The notes beneath the pieces were generated by a model that was not told the origin of the DNA, made no database searches, and saw nothing but the letters and a program-made list of their open reading frames with translations. Shown piece after piece: positions 28,261 to 38,094 of a stretch of 64,000 nucleotides of DNA (its first letter is position 1; each line of letters opens with the position of its first letter). Source of the DNA: Rhizobacter sp. Root1238 (GTDB lineage Bacteria; Pseudomonadota; Gammaproteobacteria; Burkholderiales; Burkholderiaceae_C); assembly GCF_001425825.1 (NCBI RefSeq), contig NZ_LMDM01000004.1, positions 16,404-80,403 on the forward strand, read 5' to 3'. Both the position numbers and the translations under genes were made by a program.

Positions 28261-31200
28261 GTGACGTCCACACCCAAGCATCTGCTGCACTTCGAGGGCG
28301 GCAACGCCTTGTCCGCCTTCCGCGCCCAGGCCCTGCTGCCGCGGCTGCAGGCGATCAGCCCGCGCATCGCCGCCGTGCACGCCCGGCATGTTCACTGGGC
28401 CTGGAGCGACCAGCCGCTGGCGCGCGACGCCCACGACAAGCTCGCCGCGCTGCTCACCTATGGCGATGCCTACGCCGGGCCCACCGACGGAGCGCTGGTG
28501 CTCGTGGCGCCGCGCCTGGGCACCGTGTCGCCGTGGGCCAGCAAGGCCACCGACATCGCGCACAACTGCGGCCTGGCGATCCGGCGCGTCGAACGCGTGA
28601 CGGAATACCGGCTGGTGCTGAAGACCGGCCTGGCCGGCCTGCTCGGCGCCGCGAAGCCGCTCGAGGCCGGCGAACTGCAGCAGGCCGCCGCGTTGCTGCA
28701 CGACCGCATGACCGAGAGCGTGCTGCTGCAGCGCGACGATGCCGCCCACCTGTTCGACGAGCAGGTCGGCAAGGCGATGGCGCATGTCGACATCCTCGGC
28801 TCGGGCCGCGCCGCGCTGGTGGCCGCCAACAAGGACTTCGGCCTCGCGCTCAGCGACGACGAGATCGACTACCTGGTCGCCGCCTTCACCGGGCTGAAGC
28901 GCAACCCGACCGACGTCGAGCTGATGATGTTCGCGCAGGCCAACAGCGAGCACTGCCGGCACAAGATCTTCAACGCCGCCTTCACGATCGACGGTGTCCC
29001 GCAAGAGCGTTCGATGTTCGGGATGATCCGCAACACGCACCAGCTGGCGCCGCAGCACACGGTGGTGGCCTACAGCGACAACGCGTCGGTGATGGAAGGC
29101 GGCACGACCGAACGCTGGCTGCCGCAGGGCTACACCAACGCGCCGCTGTACGGCCCGCGCGAGGACACCGTGCACGTGCTGATGAAGGTCGAGACGCACA
29201 ACCACCCGACGGCGATCTCGCCGTTCCCGGGCGCGTCGACCGGTGCCGGCGGCGAGATCCGCGACGAAGGCGCGACCGGACGCGGCTCCAAGCCCAAGGC
29301 CGGCCTGACCGGCTTCAGCGTCTCGAACCTGCACCTGCCCGGCACGAACGAGCCGTGGGAGCAGTCGCCCTACGGCAAGCCGGAGCACATCGCGAGCCCG
29401 CTGCAGATCATGGTCGACGGCCCGCTCGGCGGTGCGGCGTTCAACAACGAGTTCGGCCGGCCCAACCTCGCCGGCTACTTCCGCGTCTACGAGCAGACGG
29501 TGGACGGCCAGCGCCGCGGCTACCACAAGCCGATCATGATCGCCGGCGGGCTGGGCAGCATCTCCGACAGCCAGACGCACAAGGTGAAGTTCCCGGCCGG
29601 CACGCTGCTGGTCCAGCTGGGCGGCCCCGGCATGCGCATCGGCATGGGCGGCAGCGCGGCCAGCTCGATGGCGGCCGGCGCCAACGCGGCCGAGCTCGAC
29701 TTCGATTCGGTGCAGCGCGGCAACCCCGAGATCGAACGGCGCGCGCAGGAGGTCATCAACCACTGCTGGGCGCTGGGTGAGTCGAACCCGATCCTCGCGA
29801 TCCACGACGTCGGCGCGGGCGGCATCTCGAACGCCTTCCCCGAGCTGGTCGACGGTGCCGGCCTCGGCGCGCGCTTCGACCTGAGCCAGGTGCCACTGGA
29901 AGAGAGCGGCCTCGCGCCGAAGGAAATCTGGTGCAACGAGAGCCAGGAGCGCTACGTGATGGCGATGTCGCCCGACGCGCTGCCGATCTTCCGCGCGATG
30001 TGCGAGCGCGAGCGCTGCCCGTTCGCGGTGGTCGGCGTGACGACCGAGGCGAAGCAGCTGGTGCTCGACCACTCGGCCACCGACACCGACCCGCAGCAGC
30101 GCCCGATCGACATGCCGATGGACGTGCTGCTCGGCAAGCCGCCGAAGATGCACCGCGACGTGAAGCGCGTCGCGCGCACGCTGCCGGCGCTGCAGCTGAC
30201 CGACGTGTCGCTCGACAAGGTGGCCTTCGACGTGCTGCGCCACCCGACGGTGGCGAGCAAGCGGTTCCTGATCACGATCGGCGACCGCACCGTGGGCGGC
30301 CTGAACCACCGCGACCCGATGGTCGGCCCGTGGCAGGTGCCGGTGGCCGACTGCGCGGTGACGCTGGCCGATTTCCGCGGCTTCCGCGGCGAGGCGATGA
30401 GCCTGGGCGAGCGCACGCCGCTCGCGACGCTCGATGCGCCGGCCTCCGGCCGCATGGCGGTCGGCGAGGCCATCACCAACCTGCTGGCCGCGCCGATCGA
30501 GCTCGAACGCATCAAGCTCAGCTGCAACTGGATGGCCGCCTGCGGCGAACCGGGCGAAGACGCTGCGCTGTACGACACCGTGAAGGCGGTCGGCATGGAA
30601 CTGTGCCCGGCGCTCGGCATCAGCGTGCCGGTCGGCAAGGACAGCCTGTCGATGCGCACCCGCTGGAGCGACGACGGCGTGGGCAAGCAGGTCACCGCGC
30701 CGGTGTCGCTGATCGTCACCGCGTTCGCGACGCTGGCCGACGTGCGCGGCACGCTGACGCCGCAGCTGCAGCCGGGCGACACGACGCTGGTGCTGATCGA
30801 CCTGGGCCGGGGGAAGAACCGCATGGCCGGCTCGATGCTGGCGCAGGTGCTGGACCAGTTCGGCGACGAGGTGCCCGACCTCGACGACCCGGTGCTGCTG
30901 AAGTCGCTGGTCGCCGCGATCAACCAGCTGCGCAGCCAGGGCCGGCTGCTGGCCTACCACGACCGCAGCGACGGCGGCCTGTGGGCGGCGGCCTGCGAGA
31001 TGGCCTTTGCCGGCCATCGGGGCCTGAGCCTGAACGTCGACATGCTGGTCACCGAAGGCGACGGCATTGCCGACAGCCGCGCCGACCACGGCGACTCGAA
31101 GAACTGGGCCGGACAGGTCGGCGCACGCCGCACCGAGCTGACGCTGAAGGCCTTGTTCAACGAAGAGCTGGGCGCCGTGATCCAGGTGCCCACCGAGTTC

Positions 31201-32265
31201 CGCGACGAGGTGATGCAGGTGCTGCGCGAGCACGGCCTGGCCAGGCACAGCCATGCCATCGGCAAGACCAACGAGCGCGGCGTCGTCGAGGTCTGGCGCG
31301 ATGCGAAGGCGGTGTTCAGCGCGCCGCTGCGCGACCTGCACCAGGCCTGGGACGAGGTCAGCTGGCGCATCGCCCGGCTGCGCGACAACCCGGCCTGCGC
31401 CGATGCCGAGCATGCGGCCGCCGGCCGCGTCGACGACACCGGGCTGCACCTGCAGCTGAGCTTCGATCCGGCGGCGCCGGTCGCGCCTTACGTCAACACC
31501 GCGCGCCCGAAGGTGGCGATCCTGCGCGAGCAGGGCGTCAACAGCCACCTCGAGATGAGCTACTCGATGGCGCAGGCCGGCTTCGACACCTTCGACGTGC
31601 ACATGAGCGACCTGCAGACCGGCCGCGCGCGCTTCGACCAGTTCCAGGGCTTCGTCGCCTGCGGCGGTTTCAGCTACGGCGACACGCTGGGTGCCGGCGA
31701 GGGCTGGGCTCGCTCGGTGATGTTCAACCCGGTGCTGGCCGAGCAGTTCGCGGCGTTCTTCGGGCGCAGCGACACCTTCGCGCTCGGCGTGTGCAACGGC
31801 TGCCAGATGATGGCCGCGCTGTCGCCGATGATCCCCGGCGCGCAGGACTGGCCGAAGTTCACCCGCAACCGCAGCGAGCAGTTCGAGGCCCGGCTGGCGC
31901 AGGTCGAGGTGCTGGACAGCCCGTCGATCTTCTTCGGCGGCATGGCCGGCAGCCGGCTGCCGATCGCGGTGGCGCACGGCGAGGGCTTTGCCGATTTCTC
32001 GCAGCGCGGCGACGCGGCCAAGGTGAAGCGCGCGATGCGCTTCGTCGACGCCGCCGGCCGACCGACCGAGGCCTACCCGGCGAACCCGAACGGCAGCCCC
32101 GACGGCCTGACCGCGGTGACCACCGACGACGGCCGCTTCACGGTGCTGATGCCGCACCCGGAGCGGGTGTTCCGCAACGTGCTGATGAGCTGGACGTCGG
32201 GCGACATCGGCGCCCACAGCCCGTGGATGCGGATGTTCCACAACGCCCGCCGCTGGATCGGCTGA
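28261..32265 (+). CDS. purL: Phosphoribosylformylglycinamidine synthase
   Basis: Fourth step of purine synthesis: FGAR plus glutamine and ATP to FGAM. The 1,334-residue large single-chain form typical of proteobacteria. The N-terminal FGAR-AT domain is followed by two ATP-grasp-like AIRS halves, with [17 protein letters not shown] (about 310) and GGSAASSM. The C-terminal class I glutaminase carries the nucleophile in GVCNGCQMM and the His-Glu pair in [10 protein letters not shown]. It starts at GTG 28261. It is the first gene of a co-directional run that includes three small genes up to 33720. Confidence 0.98.
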   Translation: MTSTPKHLLHFEGGNALSAFRAQALLPRLQAISPRIAAVHARHVHWAWSDQPLARDAHDKLAALLTYGDAYAGPTDGALVLVAPRLGTVSPWASKATDIAHNCGLAIRRVERVTEYRLVLKTGLAGLLGAAKPLEAGELQQAAALLHDRMTESVLLQRDDAAHLFDEQVGKAMAHVDILGSGRAALVAANKDFGLALSDDEIDYLVAAFTGLKRNPTDVELMMFAQANSEHCRHKIFNAAFTIDGVPQERSMFGMIRNTHQLAPQHTVVAYSDNASVMEGGTTERWLPQGYTNAPLYGPREDTVHVLMKVETHNHPTAISPFPGASTGAGGEIRDEGATGRGSKPKAGLTGFSVSNLHLPGTNEPWEQSPYGKPEHIASPLQIMVDGPLGGAAFNNEFGRPNLAGYFRVYEQTVDGQRRGYHKPIMIAGGLGSISDSQTHKVKFPAGTLLVQLGGPGMRIGMGGSAASSMAAGANAAELDFDSVQRGNPEIERRAQEVINHCWALGESNPILAIHDVGAGGISNAFPELVDGAGLGARFDLSQVPLEESGLAPKEIWCNESQERYVMAMSPDALPIFRAMCERERCPFAVVGVTTEAKQLVLDHSATDTDPQQRPIDMPMDVLLGKPPKMHRDVKRVARTLPALQLTDVSLDKVAFDVLRHPTVASKRFLITIGDRTVGGLNHRDPMVGPWQVPVADCAVTLADFRGFRGEAMSLGERTPLATLDAPASGRMAVGEAITNLLAAPIELERIKLSCNWMAACGEPGEDAALYDTVKAVGMELCPALGISVPVGKDSLSMRTRWSDDGVGKQVTAPVSLIVTAFATLADVRGTLTPQLQPGDTTLVLIDLGRGKNRMAGSMLAQVLDQFGDEVPDLDDPVLLKSLVAAINQLRSQGRLLAYHDRSDGGLWAAACEMAFAGHRGLSLNVDMLVTEGDGIADSRADHGDSKNWAGQVGARRTELTLKALFNEELGAVIQVPTEFRDEVMQVLREHGLARHSHAIGKTNERGVVEVWRDAKAVFSAPLRDLHQAWDEVSWRIARLRDNPACADAEHAAAGRVDDTGLHLQLSFDPAAPVAPYVNTARPKVAILREQGVNSHLEMSYSMAQAGFDTFDVHMSDLQTGRARFDQFQGFVACGGFSYGDTLGAGEGWARSVMFNPVLAEQFAAFFGRSDTFALGVCNGCQMMAALSPMIPGAQDWPKFTRNRSEQFEARLAQVEVLDSPSIFFGGMAGSRLPIAVAHGEGFADFSQRGDAAKVKRAMRFVDAAGRPTEAYPANPNGSPDGLTAVTTDDGRFTVLMPHPERVFRNVLMSWTSGDIGAHSPWMRMFHNARRWIG

Positions 32266-32289
32266 TCAGGGTTCCTTTCGGAGACATCG

Positions 32290-32532
32290 ATGCACAGCAA
32301 ACCCGTGCGGTATCTGGTCCTGATCGACGCCGCTGGCGCGTCGGTGGCGCGACTGTTCGATGAACAGCTGCACCAGCTCAACGAGATCGACGGCGGCTCC
32401 GAAGAGATCGCGGTGATGCTGCGCGGCCTCACGCCGGCGCACTCCGCCGCCGACCCCGCGTGGGCACAGGCGCTGCGCGGCCACAGTGCCGCCGAGCGTG
32501 CCGCGGCCCATGTCTACACGCTCGACGTCTGA
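32290..32532 (+). CDS. Small hypothetical protein downstream of purL
   Basis: 80 residues beginning MHSKPVRYLVLIDAAGASVA; soluble, slightly acidic, with no signal peptide or membrane helix. A CGGAG site precedes the ATG. It lies 24 bases after purL and 9 bases before the next gene, so it is likely transcribed with them. I do not recognise a domain. The start resembles the first strand of small alpha/beta (YCII/YbaB-sized) proteins, but that is only an impression. Confidence 0.65.
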   Translation: MHSKPVRYLVLIDAAGASVARLFDEQLHQLNEIDGGSEEIAVMLRGLTPAHSAADPAWAQALRGHSAAERAAAHVYTLDV

Positions 32533-32541
32533 GAACGATCC

Positions 32542-32895
32542 ATGCCCCATTGCATCCTCGAGTGCACGAAAGCGGTCGCGGCCCAGGTGCCGGTCGAGCG
32601 GATGATGCGCGCCGTGCACGACGCCGCGCTCGCGAGCGAGCTGTTCACCGTCGGCGACGTGAAGATCCGCGTGCTGGTGCACGAGCACAGCCTGGTCGGT
32701 GGCATCAACGCCGACTTCGTCCACGTCTTCGCCTATGTGCTGACCGGCCGCAGCGAGGCCGAGCGCAAGACGCTCTCGGCCGGCATCGTGCGCGGGCTGG
32801 CGGCGCTGATGCCGGCGGTGCAGGCCGTGTCGTGCGACGTGCGCGAGATGGACCGCGCGACCTTCAGCAACCGCCGCAACGCCGGCATCGACTAG
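32542..32895 (+). CDS. 5-carboxymethyl-2-hydroxymuconate isomerase family protein
   Basis: 117-residue member of the tautomerase-fold CHMI (HpaF) family. The mature N-terminus would be Pro2 (MPHCILECT), the catalytic base of this superfamily after Met removal. NADFVHVFAYVLTGR and the basic C-terminal half fit the family length (about 115-125). HpaF acts in homoprotocatechuate degradation, but no other hpa gene is here, so the physiological substrate is open. Confidence 0.82.
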   Translation: MPHCILECTKAVAAQVPVERMMRAVHDAALASELFTVGDVKIRVLVHEHSLVGGINADFVHVFAYVLTGRSEAERKTLSAGIVRGLAALMPAVQAVSCDVREMDRATFSNRRNAGID

Positions 32896-32907
32896 CATCG
32901 CGGCACC

Positions 32908-33720
32908 ATGACCCATCACACCGTCCGCTCGCTGCTCGTCGACCTGTCGACCCCGATCGAGCGGCGCTGGGCGGGCGGCGATGCCTTCCTGACGGCGTTC
33001 TTCAATGCGCTGTCGATGAGCTTCCCGGTCGGCGAGCAGTTCTTCATCGATGCGGTGCGGACGGCCGCGAAGGCCTTGCCGGCCGATGTGCAGGCCGGCT
33101 TCGCCGACGAGGTGCAGGGCTTCGTCGGGCAGGAGGCGACGCACCGGCGCATCCACGGGCTGTTCAACGGCCAGCTCGAAGCGCAGGGCCACCGCAACAC
33201 CTGGGGCCCGCGGGCGGCGCGCCGCATTGCGCGCTTCGAGGGTGGCGACCCGCGCCATGCCCTGGCGGTGACCGCCGGCTACGAGCACTTCACCGCGATC
33301 ATGGCCGCGTGGATGCTGCAGCACCCCGAGGTGCTCGACGGCGCCGAGCCGCGGCTGCGCACGATGTGGATGTGGCATGCGGCCGAGGAAACCGAGCACC
33401 GCAGCACCGCGTTCGACGTCTACCGCGCGGGCGGCGGCGACCAGCGCTGGCGCATCCGCTGGTTCCGCGTCGTCACCTTCTTCTTCGTCACCGACGTGAT
33501 CCGCCAGACGCTGCGCAACCTGTGGCACGACGGCGCGCTGCTGCAGGGCCGCACCTGGCGCGGCGCGTGGCGGCTGCTGTTCGCGAAAGGCGGGCTGGTG
33601 CGCGACACCTTCAGGCCGTGGCGGGCGTACTTCCGGGCCGATTTCCATCCGCAGCAGCAGGAGGAGCCGCGGGCGGCTGTCTGGCTGCGCGACAACGCGG
33701 CGCAGTTCCGCGAGGTGTAG
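32908..33720 (+). CDS. Predicted metal-dependent hydrolase (ferritin-like fold)
   Basis: 270 residues of the COG3687/PF10118 type. Likely di-metal ligands sit in helices: GQEATHRRIH (about 72-81) and HAAEETEHRS (about 160-169), with a further Glu in GYEHFTA. The C-terminal third has a hydrophobic stretch RVVTFFFVTDVI that may lie on or in the membrane. Family members are annotated as metal-dependent hydrolases without a firm substrate. It starts 12 bases after the preceding gene, so it is cotranscribed. It converges with the antitoxin gene, with 8 bases between the stops. Confidence 0.8.
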   Translation: MTHHTVRSLLVDLSTPIERRWAGGDAFLTAFFNALSMSFPVGEQFFIDAVRTAAKALPADVQAGFADEVQGFVGQEATHRRIHGLFNGQLEAQGHRNTWGPRAARRIARFEGGDPRHALAVTAGYEHFTAIMAAWMLQHPEVLDGAEPRLRTMWMWHAAEETEHRSTAFDVYRAGGGDQRWRIRWFRVVTFFFVTDVIRQTLRNLWHDGALLQGRTWRGAWRLLFAKGGLVRDTFRPWRAYFRADFHPQQQEEPRAAVWLRDNAAQFREV

Positions 33721-33728
33721 CGCCGGCC

Positions 33729-34010
33729 TCAGGCTGCTTCCAGCACCCGCATTTCGATCCGCATGCCGGCAGCAGTCGCCATGTTGACGAGCGCATCGAG
33801 GGCGAACAGGTTGATCTTTCCCCGCACCAGATCCGAAACGCGTGGCTGTGTCACGCCGAACAGTGCGGCCGCTTCGGATTGACTCATGCCCCTGCGAGCG
33901 ATGTGCTCGGAGATGGCGCTCATCAGCACGGAGCGCAGTTTCATGTTCTCGGCGTCCTCCGGCGTGTCTTCGATGGCATCCCAAACGCTGGTAAATCGTT
34001 GCTTGCTCAT
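33729..34010 (-). CDS. XRE-family antitoxin, HigA-like (no intact toxin partner)
   Basis: 93-residue DNA-binding protein. The helix-turn-helix is in GMSQSEAAALFGVTQPRVSD, followed by LVRGKINLFALDALVNMATA, a pattern typical of antitoxins of RelE/Gp49-like (HigB) toxins. The start ATG 34010 lies in an ATGA overlap with a short upstream frame, which is where a toxin gene would normally end. That frame runs into the palindromic repeat at 34114-34205 and has no recognisable toxin sequence, so the antitoxin looks orphaned. Confidence 0.8.
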   Translation of the reverse strand: MSKQRFTSVWDAIEDTPEDAENMKLRSVLMSAISEHIARRGMSQSEAAALFGVTQPRVSDLVRGKINLFALDALVNMATAAGMRIEMRVLEAA

Positions 34011-34113
34011 TGACTCAACTCCGTGATGCAGATCGGCATTCTGTATTGACCGGTAGTCCCGCTTTCTGAGCAAAGCGTGTCCTTGAAGGAACCCGGCGGT
34101 CGCAAAGAAACAC

Positions 34114-34205
34114 CGCTCGCCCTGAGCCTGTCGAAGGGTCGGACTGAGCCTCTCGAAGGCCTTGGGTGCGTGGTGCGCAACCCTTCGACAGGCTCAGGGC
34201 GAACG
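34114..34205. repeat. Palindromic intergenic repeat (RPEPVEG-type)
   Basis: Inverted pair CGCTCGCCCTGAGCCTGTCG (34114) and its complement ending at 34205, with a degenerate third unit CTGAGCCTCTCGAAGG between them. This unit is widely scattered in proteobacterial intergenic regions and, when translated, gives RPEPVEG peptides, a common cause of false genes. It could form a strong hairpin in transcripts crossing it. Confidence 0.85.
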
Positions 34206-34240
34206 GATTGGCGCTGCTTCTTGAGCTGCAACTGTGCAAC

Positions 34241-36457
34241 TCAGCAGGGCATCACCCGCACCGCGGTTCCGCCCAGCACCGCATTGCCCGACAACGGGTC
34301 CCGCAATGAATCGTCCAGCACCGCATTGAGGTTCGCGCCGGGGCGCTCGCCGGCCACCGCCAGGCGTGCGCCGGGCAGCGCGTGGCCCCAGCCGTGCGGC
34401 AAGCTGATCACGCCGGGCATCATCTCGTCGCTGACCTCCACCTGCACCTCGATCGATTGGTCCGCCGCCCGGGCGATGCGTGCCTGGCCGCCGTGCTGCA
34501 AGCCCCAGCGGGCGGCGTCCTGCGGGTGGACCAGCGCGGTGCAGCGGAACGGGCCTTTCGCGAGCGTCGGCAGGTTGTGCATCCAGCTGTTGTTCGAGCG
34601 CACCTGGCGCCGGCCGATGATCACCGCGTCGTCGATGCCGGCCCGCGCATCGGTGGCCACCCGCTGCAGGTCGTCGAGCAGCGATGGCGGCGCGAGTTCG
34701 ATGCAGCCCGACGGCGTGCGCAGCAGCTCGGGCACGCGCGGCGCCAGCGGACCGAGGTCGATGCCGTGCGGCGCGGCCTTCAACTTGTCGAGCGTCAGGC
34801 CGTCGGGCTTGCGGCCGAAGCCGTCACCGAACGGGCCGCTGCGCAAGGCCAGGTCGAGCAGCCGCTCCGGGCCTCGGTGCGCCGACACCATCTGCATCAC
34901 CGCATCGGCCTGCTCGCCGGCCCACTTGCGCACGTCCTCGGCCACCAGCGCGTCGTCCAGTGCGCCGATGTCGGCCTGCGCGCCACGCCCCTGCAGCAGC
35001 GCGGCCAGCCGCAGCAGCGTCTCCCATTCGGCCGGTGTGCCGGCCGGCGGCGGCAGCACCGCCGGGCTGTAGCGCGCATGGTTGCGCACGCTGAACTGCG
35101 GGAACGCGACGTCGTAGTGCGTGTCCTCCAGCGGCGAGAGCCCCGGCAGGATCACGTCGGCATGGCGCGTCGTCTCGTTCAGGTAGATGTCCAGGCTCAG
35201 CATGAAGTCGAGCCCCTCCAGCGCCTTCGCCAGCCGCGGCCCGTTCGGTGCCGACAGCACCGGGTTGCTCGCGATCGTGATCAGCGCCTTCACCTGGCCC
35301 TCGCCCGGCGTCTCGATCTCCTCGGCCAGGCAGGTCATCGGCAGCTCGCCGTACACCTCCGGAGCGCCGCTGATGCGGCTGCGGTGCCGGCCGGTGACGA
35401 TGCCGCGCCCGCGGCCCGGCGTGCCGGCGGTGTTGGCCGCGAAGGCCGCCGCCTGCGGGAACATCGCGCCGCCCGGCTCGTCGAGGTGGCCGGTCAGGAT
35501 GTTCAGCACGTCGATCAGCCACGAACAGGTGGTGCCGTAGGCCTGCACGCAGGTGCCGAGGCGGCCGTAGACGCAACCGCGCGCGGCCGCGGCGAGTTCG
35601 CGCGCGAGGCTGCGGATCGCGTCCGCCTCGATGCCGCAGCGCGCGGCCATCGCGTCGGCGCCGAACGGCTGCACCGCGTCGCGCAGCGCGTCCAGCCCCG
35701 CCAGATGCGACTGCAGCCGCCCGAGCTTCACCAGCCCTTCGGTGAACAGCGTGTGCACCATCCCGAGCAGCAGGAACACATCGCCGCCCGGGCGGATGAA
35801 GTGGTGCGCATCGGCGAGCGCGGCCGTCTCGGTGCGCCGCGGATCGATCACCACCAGCCGGCCGCCGCGCGCCTTCATCGCCTTGGCCTTGCCGCGGAAA
35901 TCCGGCACGGTCCACAGGCTGCCGTTGCTCGCCATCGGGTTCGCGCCGAGCACCAGCAGGAAGTCGCAGCGTTCGATGTCGGGCACCGCCATCGTCAGCC
36001 AGTGGCCGTACATCAGCCCGTTCGACAGCTGCTTGGGCATCTGGTCGAGCGTCGACGCCGAGAAGAAGTTGCGCGTGCCCAGCGCCTTCAGCAACCGCGG
36101 CATGTACAGCAGCAGCCCCATCTTGTGGGCCGACGGATTGCCCAGCGTCAGCGCGACGCTGTCCTTGCCATGCGCCTCGCGCAGCGGCAGCAGGCGGCGC
36201 TCGATCTCGGCGAAGGCCTCGTCCCAGCTCGCCTCGACGAAGCGCGCGCCGCGCCGGATCAGCGGCGTGCGCAGGCGGTCCGGGTCCTCGTGCAGGTCCT
36301 TCAGCGCGACGCCTTTCGGGCACAGGAAGCCGGTGCTGAACACGTCGGCCGCGTCGCCGCGGATCGTGCCGATGCGGCCGGCGTCGTCGACCTGCACCTC
36401 GAGGCCGCAGCAGGCCTCGCACAGGGGGCAGATGCGCAGGGCGGTTCGTGAAGTCAT
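34241..36457 (-). CDS. Molybdopterin-dependent oxidoreductase with 4Fe-4S site
   Basis: 738-residue DMSO-reductase-superfamily protein. The N-terminal iron-sulphur motif reads CPLCEACCG with CPKG downstream (Cys10, 13, 17, 46; the extra Cys16 is unusual). The Mo/cofactor region is SASTLDQMPKQ with no Cys or Sec ligand. Other pieces are VLGANPMASNGS, HLDEPGGAM and the C-terminal cofactor-binding domain with SNNSWMHNLP and LPHGWGHALPGA. No twin-arginine signal, so it is probably cytoplasmic. AAGGAGACGACG precedes the ATG. It follows the XRE regulator by 39 bases in the same direction, and no electron-transfer subunit is encoded nearby. The substrate is unknown. Confidence 0.88.
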   Translation of the reverse strand: MTSRTALRICPLCEACCGLEVQVDDAGRIGTIRGDAADVFSTGFLCPKGVALKDLHEDPDRLRTPLIRRGARFVEASWDEAFAEIERRLLPLREAHGKDSVALTLGNPSAHKMGLLLYMPRLLKALGTRNFFSASTLDQMPKQLSNGLMYGHWLTMAVPDIERCDFLLVLGANPMASNGSLWTVPDFRGKAKAMKARGGRLVVIDPRRTETAALADAHHFIRPGGDVFLLLGMVHTLFTEGLVKLGRLQSHLAGLDALRDAVQPFGADAMAARCGIEADAIRSLARELAAAARGCVYGRLGTCVQAYGTTCSWLIDVLNILTGHLDEPGGAMFPQAAAFAANTAGTPGRGRGIVTGRHRSRISGAPEVYGELPMTCLAEEIETPGEGQVKALITIASNPVLSAPNGPRLAKALEGLDFMLSLDIYLNETTRHADVILPGLSPLEDTHYDVAFPQFSVRNHARYSPAVLPPPAGTPAEWETLLRLAALLQGRGAQADIGALDDALVAEDVRKWAGEQADAVMQMVSAHRGPERLLDLALRSGPFGDGFGRKPDGLTLDKLKAAPHGIDLGPLAPRVPELLRTPSGCIELAPPSLLDDLQRVATDARAGIDDAVIIGRRQVRSNNSWMHNLPTLAKGPFRCTALVHPQDAARWGLQHGGQARIARAADQSIEVQVEVSDEMMPGVISLPHGWGHALPGARLAVAGERPGANLNAVLDDSLRDPLSGNAVLGGTAVRVMPC

Positions 36458-36496
36458 CGTCGTCTCCTTGCGCGGATCGTTGCCGCGACTTCGCCT

Positions 36497-37318
36497 TTAT
36501 CCTCCGGTCGGCGCCGCCTGTCCGTCACCGAGGCGACGCAGCAGCTGCGCCGTCGCCGCATCGGCCGGGAAGAAGGTCTCCAGCGCCAGCTCCGACAGCG
36601 TGATGTCGACCGGCGTGCCGAACACCGTGGTCGTGCTGATCAACGACAGCACGCCGAGAGAACTGCGGATCTGCAGCGGCACCGCCACCGCGCTCCCGTC
36701 CTCGCCACCCGGCGGGCTGTCGTCGCCAGGATAAGCCTGCAGCTCGTCGAGCAGCGCGGCCAGCACCGGGTCGCCGCTCGCCAGGACTTGCGTGCGCAGC
36801 CGTGCGAACAAGTGGGTGCGCCACGCGTTCAGGTTGACGATCTTCGGCGCCGCGCCCTCGGGGTGCAGGCTGAGCCGCAGCACGTTGACCGGCGGCGCGA
36901 GCAGGTGCGGCGCGATGCCGTCGAGCAACAGCAGCATCGACCGGTTGTGGGCCAGCAGGTTCCAGTGCCGGTCGACGGCCAGCGCCGGGTGAGGTTCATG
37001 CGCCCGCAGCACCAGCTCGACGGCGTCGCGCGCGGCCTTCAGCGCCGGGTCGTCCAGCGTGCGCTCGCGGTACAGCGGCGCGAAGCCGGCGGCCGTCAGC
37101 AAGGTGTTGCGCTCGCGCAGCGGGACATCGAGCGCCTCGGCGAGGTGGGGCACCATCGCGCGGCTGGGCGCCGCGCGGCCGGTCTCGACGTAGCTCAGGT
37201 GGCGGGTGGAGATGTCGGCACCGTTGGCCAGGTCGAGCTGGCTCAGGCGCCGGCGTTGCCGCCATTCGCGCAGCAAGGTGCCGACCGGCGGCGGGCTGGA
37301 GGGCAAGGCAGTGTGCAT
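36497..37318 (-). CDS. XRE-family regulator with MmyB-like ligand-binding domain
   Basis: 273 residues. The N-terminal helix-turn-helix (LSQLDLANGADISTRHLSYVE, read as two adjoining pieces) is followed by ETGRAAPSRAMV. The C-terminal region (about 105-270), with HWNLLAHNRSMLLLLDG and LSTTTVFGTPVDITLSEL-like text, matches the MmyB-like ligand-binding domain of this family. ATG 37318 is chosen; GTG 37327 is an alternative. The gene directly precedes the molybdopterin oxidoreductase, and a 7-5-7 palindrome lies 35 bases upstream, suggesting self-regulation of the pair. Family members often control nearby oxidoreductases in response to fatty-acid-like ligands. Confidence 0.88.
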   Translation of the reverse strand: MHTALPSSPPPVGTLLREWRQRRRLSQLDLANGADISTRHLSYVETGRAAPSRAMVPHLAEALDVPLRERNTLLTAAGFAPLYRERTLDDPALKAARDAVELVLRAHEPHPALAVDRHWNLLAHNRSMLLLLDGIAPHLLAPPVNVLRLSLHPEGAAPKIVNLNAWRTHLFARLRTQVLASGDPVLAALLDELQAYPGDDSPPGGEDGSAVAVPLQIRSSLGVLSLISTTTVFGTPVDITLSELALETFFPADAATAQLLRRLGDGQAAPTGG

Positions 37319-37352
37319 GCGGCGCACGATAGCGCAGCGGCTGCGTGGGGGC

Positions 37353-37371
37353 CATGACCTCGCCGGTCATG
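37353..37371. promoter_or_regulatory. Candidate operator of the XRE regulator
   Basis: Perfect inverted repeat CATGACC-TCGCC-GGTCATG located 35 bases upstream of the XRE start codon, in the right place for an autoregulatory operator. The remaining 77 bases to the next gene show nothing. Confidence 0.5.
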
Positions 37372-37448
37372 CGAGCAGGTCGTCAAAGTTCAGACTGGTG
37401 GCGTATGCCGTTGGCATCGATCCGGCAGCACCACTTGACGTGCGCGGC

Positions 37449-37658
37449 TCAACCTGACGACTGATTGGCTTCCACGACGCCTGACGCAACCAAGTTGTCC
37501 GACTGACCTTGTTCGTCCGAATCCTCCATGAACACGATCACTTCCTGCCCGTTGCGTAGGCGAACCATTGCGCCGTCAGAGGCAATCTTTGTGTCGGTTG
37601 CGGACAGCAGCACAAGATCCGGCTCCAACGTCTCGTTGAAGTCAACGCAAAACAACAT
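37449..37658 (-). CDS. Small acidic hypothetical protein in the toxin/immunity remnant
   Basis: 69 residues beginning MLFCVDFNETLEPDLVLLSA and very acidic toward the C-terminus (VFMEDSDEQGQSD). No domain recognised. It starts 9 bases after the gene at 37668-38081 and is probably cotranscribed with it. Base composition is visibly less G+C-rich than the flanking genes, as in the rest of this accessory stretch. It could be a second immunity-type protein, but nothing in the sequence proves this. Confidence 0.55.
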   Translation of the reverse strand: MLFCVDFNETLEPDLVLLSATDTKIASDGAMVRLRNGQEVIVFMEDSDEQGQSDNLVASGVVEANQSSG

Positions 37659-37667
37659 AGTCAGTCC

Positions 37668-38081
37668 TCAAAAGCCCCGGAGTGTGGGCGGCACGGGGTT
37701 TGGAACGGTGGGAGAAAAAAGTCGTTCCCAGCTGTCAAGCAAGCTTGAACCCAGTACTACAAGGGCCGGCGAATTCAACGTGCGCCGCCCTTCTTCAACG
37801 AGCTTGTTGGCTAGCGCCTCGCGCTGGGCATCGCCGAATGCCCATGCAGGAGTAAAGACTGCACTCGAAATGGCTTGACCGGGTTCCGCTAGCAGCGCAA
37901 GTAGCTGATCAACGACACGCTCCTCGACCCGCCCCAACAAATACAGTCGGCGATCCTGATCGTCGTCCCACGCCACAGCTTTGAAGTAGTGGGCGAAACC
38001 ACTCTCGACTCCCCGCACGAAGCCTTCAGTAGGCCCGTCATAGAACCCGAGAGCAACTAGCCTTGGACTTGATGCCTTCAT
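37668..38081 (-). CDS. Hypothetical protein, candidate immunity protein
   Basis: 137 residues, soluble, beginning MKASSPRLVALGFYDGPTEG. It has a mixed alpha/beta look, with YLLGRVEERVVDQLLALL in the middle. TAAGGAG, overlapping the stop of the preceding toxin-tail fragment, serves as its ribosome site and gives a 13-base gap. That close coupling behind a toxin-like C-terminus is the usual place for an immunity gene. No known immunity domain is recognised, so the role is inferred from position only. Confidence 0.6.
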   Translation of the reverse strand: MKASSPRLVALGFYDGPTEGFVRGVESGFAHYFKAVAWDDDQDRRLYLLGRVEERVVDQLLALLAEPGQAISSAVFTPAWAFGDAQREALANKLVEEGRRTLNSPALVVLGSSLLDSWERLFSPTVPNPVPPTLRGF

Positions 38082-38094
38082 ACTGGCTCGCTCC

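Noticed and set aside
28171-32241. Long minus-strand frame opposite purL
   Set aside because: Arg/His/Ala-rich antisense shadow; purL on the plus strand is complete with all catalytic motifs.
34007-34231. Protein-coding gene upstream of the antitoxin
   Set aside because: Most of the frame is the translated palindromic repeat (RPEPVEG type), and no toxin motif is present.
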